Of a stretch of DNA of 64,000 bases, positions 43,427 through 52,151 are shown one piece after another. Location: positions 62,001 to 126,000 of the forward strand of contig NZ_JBFONW020000007.1 of the NCBI RefSeq assembly GCF_040783535.2. The letters run 5' to 3'. The stretch comes from Aestuariibius insulae. Lineage in GTDB: Bacteria; Pseudomonadota; Alphaproteobacteria; Rhodobacterales; Rhodobacteraceae. The number at the start of each line of letters is the position of its first letter. Within the stretch, counting starts at the first letter, position 1. The notes below the pieces were generated by a model that searched no databases, was not told the DNA's origin, and was given only the letters and a program-made list of their open reading frames with translations. A program made the translations under genes and the position numbers.

Positions 43427-44463
43427 GACGCCGTCTCCAGCGTCTCGACAAGCGCGTTCCAGGCAGGACGTGTATCGGCCCCCTTCTTTCCGACGCCGAA
43501 GGCTTGCAGGATCAGACTGCCATCCGCATCGAAAGCTTCGACCGAAATGGCCGAACCGCGCTTGGTCGGCTTATCGACAGCCCAGACTTCCGCGACATGG
43601 TCGAGCCGAAGGTGAAGATTGAATTCTGGATCGAGCACGTTCTGCCAAGGTCCCATCGGCTTGATCTCGTGCACCGGTCCACTGTGGATCTGGATACAGC
43701 CGCGATTGCCGACGAAGATCATAAGGGGGATCTTGTCGGCAGACGCTCTTTTCAACATTGTATCGACCGCAGAGACCGCGAGAGGTCTCACAAACGGAGT
43801 ACCCGCGATGCGATAGGCGCCGAGCCGGTTCATCTTGAGCTTCGCACATAGCCGCAGGAACTGATGCGTATCGGTCAGGCGCCGCCATTCTTCCTGCAGG
43901 ACATCAAGTTTGGCGATGTTAAATTTGGCACCGTCAGGCGGCTGACGCGGATCGGTGCGCATTGCATCGGACTGGTCTGTCATGGCGAGGTCCCGCTTCG
44001 CCGCATCCCAGGCATCAAGGTTAGCTCCATCGCGCAGAAAGACTTTGTGAACCGCGTCACCTGCTGCATCGAAGATCTGAAAACTGCGCCGCGGCCCGGT
44101 TTCGGTCTCTGTTTCCACTGCGAAAGCGTACCGCCAGTGAGACGGGAAGATCCGCAGATCGATAGCCTCGTTCAGGATCATCGCGGCATGTTCGCCCGGA
44201 TGGTAGTTCGCATAAAGACCGTCCTTTTCATGGACGCAGGAGGCATTTCGAGTAAGCGCCATGACGGGGCCAAAGCTCTCGACAGCTGGCATCAGCCGGT
44301 CAGGGTGAGCGTGAATGCGGATGACCTTCGGGCCAACATGGGCAGCGAGTAGTTCGGCTTCCGATACGCCGAGCGCCGCGGCTAGATCGCGATCACGGAT
44401 CTTCGGCTTCTCAAGTCGAGCCGCGCGAAGATCAGCAGACGTGAGAACGAGCGTTTCAGTCAT
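43423..44463 (-). CDS. hmuS: Hemin-degrading/transfer factor HmuS
   Basis: A 346-residue cytoplasmic protein of the HmuS/HemS family that binds imported heme and passes it on or degrades it. The internal duplication is visible (RDRDLAAALGVSEAELLAAHVG near the start; a second module around IAKLDVLQEEWRRLTDTHQF). Heme-contact residues in the family are a histidine and arginine in each half; VHEKDGLYANYHPGEHAAM and QIHSGPVHEIKPMGPW are the corresponding regions. ATG at 44463 has GAGGCCACC upstream. First gene of hmuSTUV, divergent from hmuR. Confidence 0.93.
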   Translation of the reverse strand: MTETLVLTSADLRAARLEKPKIRDRDLAAALGVSEAELLAAHVGPKVIRIHAHPDRLMPAVESFGPVMALTRNASCVHEKDGLYANYHPGEHAAMILNEAIDLRIFPSHWRYAFAVETETETGPRRSFQIFDAAGDAVHKVFLRDGANLDAWDAAKRDLAMTDQSDAMRTDPRQPPDGAKFNIAKLDVLQEEWRRLTDTHQFLRLCAKLKMNRLGAYRIAGTPFVRPLAVSAVDTMLKRASADKIPLMIFVGNRGCIQIHSGPVHEIKPMGPWQNVLDPEFNLHLRLDHVAEVWAVDKPTKRGSAISVEAFDADGSLILQAFGVGKKGADTRPAWNALVETLETAS

Positions 44464-44646
44464 AAGGTGGCCTCCAGAAATCCGTTTGGAAGGATGGCGG
44501 CGGCTACCTCCTATTGTTGACGCTTTTAGTAGGTCTTTGTAGGACAAACAAGTGTGGCCGGCGGGAAATCTCGCTCGTCAGAATAGAACTGCCCAGCCAG
44601 CCCCCGCGAGCCCAAGGCACATCCAAAGGGTTTCGGGGATTAAAAT
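44464..44646. promoter_or_regulatory. Divergent promoter region hmuS / hmuR
   Basis: 183 bases between two divergent heme-uptake genes. TTGACG near 44517 and a TG-rich -10 sixteen to seventeen bases later could be a plus-strand promoter for hmuR. I looked for a Fur, Mur or Irr box and did not find one I can defend, although iron control is expected. Confidence 0.4.
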
Positions 44647-46716
44647 ATGCAAATGAAACGCGGTTTCTTTTATGGAACGACATGCGCCTTAGCCTGCTTG
44701 TCAGGCCAACTTGTCACGGCACAGGAAGAGCAGGACGGTGTCTTTCTGGGGACTATCGTCCTTGGGGAGAGCAAGCGGGAGGTCGCGACTGACACTGCGA
44801 CGCCAGTGACGGAGGTCGACCAGACCGAGATCGACGATCGTCAGGCTGGCACTGTCGCCGAGTTGATCGACAGCGTCCCGGGCGTGAGCTTGGTCAATGG
44901 TTCTACGCCGAACGGGTCGGGTATCAACATCCGAGGCTTCGGCGCGAACAGCACATTCGGCAGCGATCAGAAGGTGGCGATCCAGATCGACGGAGCCAGC
45001 GTCGGCAGCGAAGAAATCTATCGGATCGGAACTCAGCTCTTTACCGATCCTGAGCTTTTCAAGAGCGTATCCGTTATTCGTGGAACAGTCGGCAGCTTCG
45101 AATACGGGACTGGAATTGTGGGCGGTGTCGTTCTTCTGGAGACCAAAGATGCATCTGACTTCACCGGTGGCGAGCCAGGTGTGCGGGTTCGGCAAACGCT
45201 TCAGTTCACGACGAATGGCGATGGTCTGACGTCGTCGTCAATCGTCGCGTGGCAGCCGACCGAGAATCTGGAGTTCCTTGCCAACTACACGTGGCGCGAG
45301 CAGGATTTCCAGACCGATGGCGATGGCGAAGACATCGGCAACAGCGCCTTCGACCTGCCGTCATCCTTGATTAAGAGCCGGTATCGATTTGGCCAGGATC
45401 GAGCTCACGCGCTGTCGCTGACCTACACCGAGACAAGCGAGAGTGATCGGGACGTGCCCTATGATACGTTTCTGACGTCTGACGATGTCTTCGGCAATGT
45501 AGATCGCGATATCGAGACCGAGACGGCAGTCCTGTCCTACGAGTACAATCCACCGGGCGACGATTTGATCGACGTCACGGTTGATCTGTCCTATGCGAAC
45601 CAGGAGATCGAGCAGGAATACGTTGAGGGCAGCTCTTCATGTGAAGGCGGCCCCCCGTTTCCATGCGACTTTCCGTTTCCTGAAGGAGGCTTCAGCGTCG
45701 TTAATGCCGATCAACAATACGAAACGACGAAGCTGAGCATCAGGAATACGAGCCTGTTCACTACTGGCAGTGTCGACCACGAATTGCGGGCGGGCGTTGA
45801 GCTTCTTCGGAAAGAGAGGCTCGATGCGGCCTCTGCTCCGGGTGGAGAAGACAACCGCGTCGCGTTCTTTGCTATCGATGAGATGCGGATCGGGGAGGCT
45901 TGGACGATTACACCGGCCTTGCGTTATGAGACCTCCGAGATCGACGGAACCCTCGATGACGGCAGAGATGTGTCCTATGACAACGATGCCTTGGTCGGCG
46001 GACTTTCGGTGCGATATGCCTTCTCCAACGGGGTCGCGCTGTTCGGATCTGCGGCCTACACCGAAAACCTCCCAATCCTCGACGATCTCGAGAACGACGA
46101 GTTGATGGAGCAAGCAGAGGAGGCGCGAACGTTCGAGCTTGGCGCCTCGCTTGATCGCACGAGCATCTTCGCGGACGAGGATGTGCTGGCGATCAAGGGT
46201 ACATTCTACCGGACCGAACTGACGGAAGTGACCTCTTATGTTTCTGATGTTTTCGTGGGCCCGGGGCCTGATGACATAGAGAGCCAGCCCTTGGACCGCG
46301 TGGAGACCGAGGGGTTCGAGCTTGAAGCGTCCTATGCAATGCGAAGTGGTTTCTACGTCGATCTGAATGCCAATATCGTCGCCGGTGAAGAGACCGACGC
46401 GAACGGTAGGACGACCGATTGGCGGATCACGCCAGCGGACTCGGCGCGTCTGACCCTAGGTCAGCGGTTTGGAGAGGAACTCGATCTAAGCTGGGAGATC
46501 GTGGCCGCGCGCGCAGAGAATCGAGAGGATGACCGAAGCCCCGGTTTCGCCGTTCATAATCTTCGCGCGACTTACGTCCCGCAGCAGGGCGTTCTGGAGG
46601 GATCCGAGCTGCGGTTGGGGTTGGAGAATGCTTTCGACCGGGAATTTACGCCGCATCTGTCGACGCGCCCGGCCCCCGGACGCAATATCAAGCTCTCACT
46701 GGCTCGAACATTCTAA
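44647..46716 (+). CDS. hmuR: TonB-dependent hemin receptor HmuR
   Basis: A 689-residue outer-membrane receptor with a signal peptide (TTCALACLSGQLVTAQ). The TonB-box-like stretch DGVFLGTIVLGES is at the mature N-terminus; the plug domain includes TVAELIDSVPGVSLVNGSTPNGSGINIRGFG and VIRGTVGSFEYGTGIVGGVVLLET; the barrel ends with RPAPGRNIKLSLARTF, with terminal Phe for BAM recognition. The hmu context makes heme the likely ligand. Divergent from hmuSTUV. Confidence 0.93.
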   Translation: MQMKRGFFYGTTCALACLSGQLVTAQEEQDGVFLGTIVLGESKREVATDTATPVTEVDQTEIDDRQAGTVAELIDSVPGVSLVNGSTPNGSGINIRGFGANSTFGSDQKVAIQIDGASVGSEEIYRIGTQLFTDPELFKSVSVIRGTVGSFEYGTGIVGGVVLLETKDASDFTGGEPGVRVRQTLQFTTNGDGLTSSSIVAWQPTENLEFLANYTWREQDFQTDGDGEDIGNSAFDLPSSLIKSRYRFGQDRAHALSLTYTETSESDRDVPYDTFLTSDDVFGNVDRDIETETAVLSYEYNPPGDDLIDVTVDLSYANQEIEQEYVEGSSSCEGGPPFPCDFPFPEGGFSVVNADQQYETTKLSIRNTSLFTTGSVDHELRAGVELLRKERLDAASAPGGEDNRVAFFAIDEMRIGEAWTITPALRYETSEIDGTLDDGRDVSYDNDALVGGLSVRYAFSNGVALFGSAAYTENLPILDDLENDELMEQAEEARTFELGASLDRTSIFADEDVLAIKGTFYRTELTEVTSYVSDVFVGPGPDDIESQPLDRVETEGFELEASYAMRSGFYVDLNANIVAGEETDANGRTTDWRITPADSARLTLGQRFGEELDLSWEIVAARAENREDDRSPGFAVHNLRATYVPQQGVLEGSELRLGLENAFDREFTPHLSTRPAPGRNIKLSLARTF

Positions 46717-46727
46717 ATAGAGCAAAT

Positions 46728-46753
46728 GATGCGCCGCAAACCTGTGGCGCATC
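46728..46753. terminator. Hairpin after hmuR, before the end of tonB
   Basis: GATGCGCC (46728-46735) pairs with GGCGCATC (46746-46753), extendable by three more pairs, just downstream of hmuR and convergent tonB. Only a weak T-rich sequence follows. Confidence 0.6.
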
Positions 46754-46866
46754 CTTGAATAAAGAATTCTCTTTACAGCGATATTGCCGGATCACATTCT
46801 TATCGAGATTGGGGTCCGGGACTGTCTTGATCGCACCCCAAGTACAGCTTTGTTCAAAAAAGAGGG

Positions 46867-47793
46867 TCACCCCGCGCCTTCTATCCTGATGGAAAAGCTC
46901 CGCCTGGCGCCTGCCGGTGGCGGCGGAAATGGCGCGGCACGCTGAATGACCTGTAAGGCTGCCTGATCCAACCGAGCTGATCCGGAGCTTTGCGCAATTG
47001 ATGCGCTTTGGAGCCCGCCGCTGGCCGCTATGCTGAAGCTGACGACGGCAAGTCCCCTGGAGCCCACGCGTGGCTTGGGGACACGAGAGATGCGGCGCAT
47101 GACCTCGCCTGGATAGTTGGTCGCTGCCGCCGTCGTGCCAGCCTCCACGGCTTGGCCCGAACTTACGCCGGCTTGCGCGGACGTTGCGCGTTGCGTTCCC
47201 TGCGCTGAACCAGCGGTCTGGTTTTGCTGCGCCCTGTTTCCTCTCGACGGGGCCTGCTCCGTTTGCGGGGGCTCCGATCGGCGCGGCCGCTCTGCCTGTC
47301 GCGGGCGGTCCGGGCGAGGGCTGGGGCGAAGGGACCGGGAGACTGCTGTCGTCGACTCGATCGCTCTAAGCGTCTCTGCCGGTGGTGTTTGCTCGGCTGA
47401 CCGGGGAGAGACGCGCTCGGCTGATTGAGGGGTCGAAGGTTGTGACGGGGCGAGCACCGGGGCCTCGGGTCCGGCTAAGGCATCCGATGTCGGTCGCGGG
47501 ATTGCGGTCTCTGCTGACACGGTGTCCGAGGGGCTGATCGGCTCTGCGCTCGTCTTTGGCTCGGCCTGTTCGGGCGTCTGCGGAGTAAGCGTTTCCGACG
47601 CGGTTACGGCTTCCGCCTCCAGGATCCCTTGGCTGAAGTCTGCAAAGCTGGAGCCGATCCGCGCCTCGAACGAGCCTGTGCGGCTCTCGATCAGCGCCTC
47701 TTCTTCAGAGACGAAGGCCAGAGCGGGTACCAGATGAAATGTCACCGCGATAACGGCGAAAACAGATATGGCCCATAAAGACGATCGGATCAT
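46867..47793 (-). CDS. tonB: Energy transducer TonB
   Basis: A 308-residue inner-membrane-anchored periplasmic protein. An N-terminal transmembrane anchor (SLWAISVFAVIAVTFHLVPALAFV) is followed by a long Pro/Ser/Glu-rich spacer (about 70-220), and the C-terminal ~80 residues form the TonB domain (YPGEVMRRISRVPKPRVGSRGLAVVSFSI, and AAPFPPPPAGARRSFSIRI). It is the last gene of the exb operon, overlapping exbD by four bases. It powers TonB-dependent uptake at the outer membrane, presumably by both nearby receptors. Confidence 0.92.
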   Translation of the reverse strand: MIRSSLWAISVFAVIAVTFHLVPALAFVSEEEALIESRTGSFEARIGSSFADFSQGILEAEAVTASETLTPQTPEQAEPKTSAEPISPSDTVSAETAIPRPTSDALAGPEAPVLAPSQPSTPQSAERVSPRSAEQTPPAETLRAIESTTAVSRSLRPSPRPDRPRQAERPRRSEPPQTEQAPSRGNRAQQNQTAGSAQGTQRATSAQAGVSSGQAVEAGTTAAATNYPGEVMRRISRVPKPRVGSRGLAVVSFSIAASGGLQSASIAQSSGSARLDQAALQVIQRAAPFPPPPAGARRSFSIRIEGAG

Positions 47794-48176
47794 GGCAGAC
47801 CACGCTCCGTCACCGCAACAACCCGTCCCGCGCCTTCGCGGTGCAGGTTTCCGGTGATCTCCACGAGATCCTGCGCAGGCAAAGCGCGGTCCGGAACAAC
47901 ACGAAGGACGGTCCTCTCTTCCTCGGTCAGTGCGTCCATGAAACCGGCGACGGATACTTGATCCTCTCCGCGATAGCTCATGCGACCGTCGGGATGGATG
48001 ACCAACGCATCCGGTGGTGGCGCCCCGTCGAGCTCCGCTGTCGAGACAAGCTGCAAGTCGCGATCGAGCGGCGGCGCAAGCGTTCCTGCCGCCATGAAGA
48101 AGATCAGCATCAGAAAGACGATGTTGATCAGGGCAATGGTCGGCTCCAGCCTAGATTTACGGCGACGCGGTCTCAT
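47790..48176 (-). CDS. exbD: Biopolymer transporter ExbD (second copy)
   Basis: A 128-residue ExbD/TolR-type protein. One N-terminal helix (PTIALINIVFLMLIFFMAAGTLAPP) carries no aspartate in the position usual for ExbD (LIDVVFLLLIFF becomes LINIVFLMLIFF), so the proton-relay Asp appears to be an asparagine. The periplasmic domain follows. This suggests the copy is structural, with the aspartate supplied by the partner ExbD. Overlaps both neighbours by four bases. Confidence 0.88.
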   Translation of the reverse strand: MRPRRRKSRLEPTIALINIVFLMLIFFMAAGTLAPPLDRDLQLVSTAELDGAPPPDALVIHPDGRMSYRGEDQVSVAGFMDALTEEERTVLRVVPDRALPAQDLVEITGNLHREGAGRVVAVTERGLP

Positions 48177-48562
48177 GACATCTGCCCGAGAACAGCGATC
48201 GAAAGTCCGGGGATACCTCGCAAGACCACCATGACATCGATAAGCCGTTGTGATGAGATATCCGGCCGAAGGCTGACCAATACGGGAAGGCGTTCGCCGC
48301 TGCGGGGAATTGCGATCAATGCGGGGGTCAGCTGCTCGATTGTCATTGCCGTGCCATTCAAGGCAAGGCGACCGGTCTCAACCTGCAGAAACGCTGGCGT
48401 CGCATCCGGGAGAGCATCTCCTTGGCCCGGAGCGCTTGCAAGTTCGACCTCGGCGAATCGCGAGAAGGTGGAACTGAGCATGAAGAAAAGCAGCAGAAGG
48501 AAGATAACGTCAATCAATGACGTCATAGACAGTCTGCGTTTACGACGCTCACGCCTCAGCAT
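48173..48562 (-). CDS. exbD: Biopolymer transporter ExbD (first copy)
   Basis: A 129-residue ExbD/TolR protein with MTSLIDVIFLLLLFFMLSSTFSRF as the membrane helix, including the conserved proton-relay aspartate. The periplasmic domain (VLVSLRPDISSQRLIDVMVVLRGIPGLSIAVLG) matches the ExbD fold. It lies between exbB and the second exbD with overlapping starts and stops. Confidence 0.92.
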   Translation of the reverse strand: MLRRERRKRRLSMTSLIDVIFLLLLFFMLSSTFSRFAEVELASAPGQGDALPDATPAFLQVETGRLALNGTAMTIEQLTPALIAIPRSGERLPVLVSLRPDISSQRLIDVMVVLRGIPGLSIAVLGQMS

Positions 48563-49208
48563 AGGCCTGACCAGACGCCGGCTCTGCGGCTGTTACGTCG
48601 ATATCCCGAGGACTTAGGATCGTCTGGATTGCAGTCTCGGCAATCATCCTTTCGTTGTCCATTCTCCCTTCGAACCAGCTCAGAACGAGAGCGGTTGGCA
48701 TGGCAACGGCCAGCCCGACAGCCGTTGTCAGAAGCGCCACCCAGATCCCCCCGGCCAGGATCGAAGGATCGACTTGTGCCCCTGCCTCCTGCAGGGCCTG
48801 GAAGGCCTGGATCATGCCGAGGACCGTTCCGAAGAGGCCTAAAAGCGGTGCGATTTGCGCGACGCTATCCAGAAATCGAAGACCCCGTTCCAGCTTGCGG
48901 GATCTCGCTTCGGCCTCCGCCTCAAGACGGGAGGCCGAACCGTCTCCTCTCTCCATGCTCATTTCCACGACTGGAGCCAGATAGCTGGAAGAGCGCTCGA
49001 GATGAGATCGCGCATCGCCGCGGCTGCCTTGATCCCATGCCGCTACAGCTGCCTTGAGTTCGCGGTGGCGTCCGACGCCCGCCACTGCAAATTGCCAAGA
49101 CTTGTAAAGCATGACGGTTAACGTGACGATCGAAAGACCGATAAGGATCAGAACGACGGGTCCGCCAAGCTCTTCGATACGGCGGAAAAGATCGATAACG
49201 GCAGTCAT
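48549..49208 (-). CDS. exbB: ExbB/MotA/TolQ family proton channel
   Basis: The 219-residue membrane subunit that forms the proton channel of the TonB motor. Three helices are visible: GGPVVLILIGLSIVTLTVMLYKSW, LDSVAQIAPLLGLFGTVLGMIQAFQAL (the family signature with the conserved T/G positions) and GGIWVALLTTAVGLAVAMPTALVLSWFEG. The start at 49208 overlaps the upstream gene's stop (ATGA). The stop overlaps exbD by 14 bases. Confidence 0.94.
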   Translation of the reverse strand: MTAVIDLFRRIEELGGPVVLILIGLSIVTLTVMLYKSWQFAVAGVGRHRELKAAVAAWDQGSRGDARSHLERSSSYLAPVVEMSMERGDGSASRLEAEAEARSRKLERGLRFLDSVAQIAPLLGLFGTVLGMIQAFQALQEAGAQVDPSILAGGIWVALLTTAVGLAVAMPTALVLSWFEGRMDNERMIAETAIQTILSPRDIDVTAAEPASGQAYAEA

Positions 49209-49621
49209 CCGATCACCTCGATCTGGGTTCTTGAGCTCAGTTGGAGCGAGGCCGAGCAAGCATCTGCATTGTCGGTTTCGGAAATGCAGGTATGGGCATT
49301 GTTGAAGAGTATCCGCCCAAGCTGATCACAGGTCAGATCCGGCACGACAAATTGCCGGACCCGCGAAAGCTCGGACGGAAGAGCTGCGAAATCGAGAAGT
49401 GTCAGCCGTTCGACCTGCCCATCGGGATCGAACAGGACGATCTCGTAGACGGCCTGCTCAATTTTCGTCGACATGCCGTTGGTGATGACAAATGTCAGTC
49501 GACAGGACAGATCTTCGGTCTGTATTGCATTCAGCTCGATCGAGAGGCCGTCAGACGGATCCTCGGCCATCGCCTGACTGGCCGCGACAGCCAGTGCAAA
49601 GACAAGCGAATTTTTCCGCAT
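49205..49621 (-). CDS. Secreted protein of unknown function linked to exbBD-tonB
   Basis: A 138-residue protein with a signal peptide (NSLVFALAVAASQAMAE) and a compact beta-rich domain with four cysteines (LSCRLTFVI, LTCDQLG, HTCISETDNADACSA), which could form two disulfides. The only clue to its role is its position as first gene of the exbB-exbD-exbD-tonB operon, with an ATGA overlap with exbB. I recall similar proteins at the head of exb operons in Rhodobacterales, but no function is assigned. Confidence 0.78.
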   Translation of the reverse strand: MRKNSLVFALAVAASQAMAEDPSDGLSIELNAIQTEDLSCRLTFVITNGMSTKIEQAVYEIVLFDPDGQVERLTLLDFAALPSELSRVRQFVVPDLTCDQLGRILFNNAHTCISETDNADACSASLQLSSRTQIEVIG

Positions 49622-49824
49622 TCAAACCTCCGGTCTGCGTATTCACCATTGGGTTTGCTTGACGCCATGATCGACCGGGTTCGGTCAACGTCATGGAATG
49701 TCTGGCTAAATAAATCCTGAGCTTTTTTATCAGCATTGGTGTATAGACTGCCATACCGGTATTTGACCAGCCCAAAAAACTTGCGCCCCAAGAGGTCCCT
49801 TCAATCGCGCGTTGGATTATGATC

Positions 49825-50940
49825 CTATTTCGGCGATGCGGACGGCAGATGGCCGGTCGGCGTTTTCCAAAATGCCGATATTCGCAGGTCTGCTGGCGTT
49901 CGATCATCTCTTTTTGCAGCCCCGCGCAAATTTCGGGCGTCCTGTCGCTCTCCTGCGAACCAGATCACAGATTTGGGATGCCGCGCCAGCGCGGCAATGC
50001 TGGCCTCGCCGAGATTGTCTCCGGCGCTCCGTGACAGCCATTTAACGTCGATGTCCTTCCGCTCCGGGAAGGGATAGGTGCAGGCAGCCCCGTTCTCTGC
50101 TTCCAGAATGACCTCGGCAGACGATCGGTCAGGTAGTCCTTCGATCAAACGCGCCACTGCAGGAAATCCGGTCTCATCGGATGCTATCAGCACACGATCC
50201 GCATTCAGCAGCCCGCCGCCGCCCGGACCAAGAAGGCCGATCACCCGGCGCTCCTGTGAGCCGTGCATGATGCTTTTTGCCCATTCGGTCGTGCGTCCGC
50301 CGTCGTGGATATAGACATCCATGAGAAGGGTATGCGCTGCATGATCGACCGCGCGGGCGGTATAGACAGGCTTGTGCGGCGCGGCTGCTCCTTCAGGCCA
50401 AAGCGTCGCGCCATTCGCCTGAACCGAAGGCCATTCCGGCGCAACTCCCCGCGGCGGCAGAACAATTCGGAAATGTATCGCATCATCAGTGTAGGAGGAC
50501 AGATCCTGGCACTCCAACGTGACGCGCAAGAAAGCTGAGCCCAATGTTTCAACCTTGCTCGCGCGCACGAATTGAAAATTGGGAGGCAAGCCACCTTCCT
50601 CTTCACTGCCGGACCAGCGGATTGCATCGGCAAGCTGCGGCAGAACGCCCTGAATTTGTTCGACCACCCCTCCTTTCAGAGCGAAAAGCCAGCGCGCGTC
50701 GGCCGCCGCTACGAGACAGGCGGTTTCCGCATCTATACCCGGCCGCAACCCGATGAGGCCCCAAGTGGTCTGAACCGTCAGACGTCCCGGTTCGTCCTCG
50801 AGGATATCCAGAGCGTCTTCGTTCGCCTGAAACAGCATCATTTGCCGCATCGATGCGAAAGAGACGCCAGGCAGGTCAGCCAGCGCCTCGAGGGGATAGC
50901 GGTCCTTCGTCATGGTCTGATGTCCCGTCCGTGATGTCAT
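49825..50940 (-). CDS. Siderophore-interacting protein with N-terminal DUF2218 domain
   Basis: A 371-residue FAD-dependent ferric-siderophore reductase. Residues about 20-105 match DUF2218 (LPGVSFASMRQMMLFQANEDALDI, LVAAADARWLFALKGGVVEQI); residues about 125-245 the FAD-binding_9 domain (LRVTLECQDLSSYTDDAIHFRIVLPP, HTLLMDVYIHDGGRTTEWAKSI with the conserved HG-x-x-x-x-W type motif); the remainder the SIP NAD(P)H domain (LIASDETGFPAVARLIEGLP, VIWFAGERQDARNLRG). It reduces Fe(III) bound to a siderophore in the cytosol. Start at 50940 overlaps the MFS stop (ATGA); an ATG at 50913 is an alternative. Confidence 0.88.
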   Translation of the reverse strand: MTSRTGHQTMTKDRYPLEALADLPGVSFASMRQMMLFQANEDALDILEDEPGRLTVQTTWGLIGLRPGIDAETACLVAAADARWLFALKGGVVEQIQGVLPQLADAIRWSGSEEEGGLPPNFQFVRASKVETLGSAFLRVTLECQDLSSYTDDAIHFRIVLPPRGVAPEWPSVQANGATLWPEGAAAPHKPVYTARAVDHAAHTLLMDVYIHDGGRTTEWAKSIMHGSQERRVIGLLGPGGGGLLNADRVLIASDETGFPAVARLIEGLPDRSSAEVILEAENGAACTYPFPERKDIDVKWLSRSAGDNLGEASIAALARHPKSVIWFAGERQDARNLRGAAKRDDRTPADLRISAFWKTPTGHLPSASPK

Positions 50941-52148
50941 GCACGAGCTGCGTCCGGGCCCGGTGCAGCCGCGCGAAGAATCAAAGGGATCGTGGCAAGA
51001 GATATGCCGAGAGCCAGTGCAAAGAAGATCCCGTAGCCAAAGCGTTCGGCGATCAGACCAGCCGCGACGCCGGAGATCATGCTGATTGCCGCATCCATGC
51101 ATTGAAAGAGCGTAAAATCCACACCGCCCTGGCGCGGATCGGACCAGGCCATGAACTGCGCGTAAAGAGCTACAAAACCCACAGCCATTATCGCGCCTGT
51201 CGCAACCAGCGCGAGCGGCGCGACCGCGACTGCCGACACTACATCCGATCCGGCGGCGAGTGCGAGAACTCCCAAAAGACCGGCCTGCGCTACCACCGCA
51301 CCAACGAGGACAGGGCGACTGCCGAACCGACGAACAATGGCTCCACCGGCCAACGCTCCTGCAAGACCTAGAGTGAGGCTGCCGATTCCCGACAGGAGGC
51401 CCAGCTCTATCAGGCTGTAACCTGCGTCGATGAAGAACGGACCGAACATGCCCATCGCTGTCTTTTGCGCGATGACGTAAAGCGCAGCGATCAATAGCCC
51501 TGCGCGCACCTCCGAACGTCGGAGCGCAGCGCCTAGACTGGGCACATGCGACCTCTCGGCAGCGATCCGGTCCGTGCGGGCCAGGAAGACAAATGGAAGA
51601 CAGATCAAGGCGATCAGGACAGCCATTGACCACGTCCCAATCATCCAACCAAAGAGGTCCACCAGGATCAGGAACACACCGCCGCCGATAGCCGATCCGA
51701 CATAGGCGCCGCCAACCTGCGCGGCATTGCCCCAGCCATAGCGGGTCGCTGACAGGCGTGCGACAGCATATCCATCTACCGCGATATCCACAGTTGCTGT
51801 CGCGGTCGCCGCAAATAACAGAACCCCCAGAACCGCCAGCATTGGAACCGGTCCGACAAATCCGACAGCAAAGAGCGCCGCGACGACGATGGCAATTCCG
51901 GTGCCGACAATATCAGCGGACCGATCCCTGCCATAGCATGGTAGACGCACCCGTTCGATGGCGGGCGCCCACAGGAATTTCAGTGCCCAAGGCAGAACAA
52001 TTAAGGAGACGAGGCCGATACGATCCAGCGGAAGTTCCTGCGCACGCAATACGCCGGGCAACCCGGTCCATGTCAGTCCGCCGAGAACACTTTGGGCAAT
52101 GTAGACCCCGCCGATCGCGCCGACGGTGCGGAGTTGACCGGTTTGCAT
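50937..52148 (-). CDS. MFS siderophore transporter (RhtX/FptX-like)
   Basis: A 403-residue membrane protein with about 12 helices. The opening GGVYIAQSVLGGLTWTGLPGVLRAQELPLDRIGLVSLIVLPWALKFLWAPAIERVR is typical of the AmpG/RhtX/FptX group, which carries ferric siderophores across the inner membrane. It starts four bases before the receptor stop region and overlaps the SIP gene, so receptor, transporter and reductase form one operon and one pathway from outer membrane to cytosolic iron release. Confidence 0.88.
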   Translation of the reverse strand: MQTGQLRTVGAIGGVYIAQSVLGGLTWTGLPGVLRAQELPLDRIGLVSLIVLPWALKFLWAPAIERVRLPCYGRDRSADIVGTGIAIVVAALFAVGFVGPVPMLAVLGVLLFAATATATVDIAVDGYAVARLSATRYGWGNAAQVGGAYVGSAIGGGVFLILVDLFGWMIGTWSMAVLIALICLPFVFLARTDRIAAERSHVPSLGAALRRSEVRAGLLIAALYVIAQKTAMGMFGPFFIDAGYSLIELGLLSGIGSLTLGLAGALAGGAIVRRFGSRPVLVGAVVAQAGLLGVLALAAGSDVVSAVAVAPLALVATGAIMAVGFVALYAQFMAWSDPRQGGVDFTLFQCMDAAISMISGVAAGLIAERFGYGIFFALALGISLATIPLILRAAAPGPDAARA

Positions 52149-52151
52149 GAC

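Noticed and set aside
44464..44646. Fur or Irr box between hmuS and hmuR
   Set aside because: No sequence here fits an Irr or Fur consensus well enough to report, although iron control is expected.
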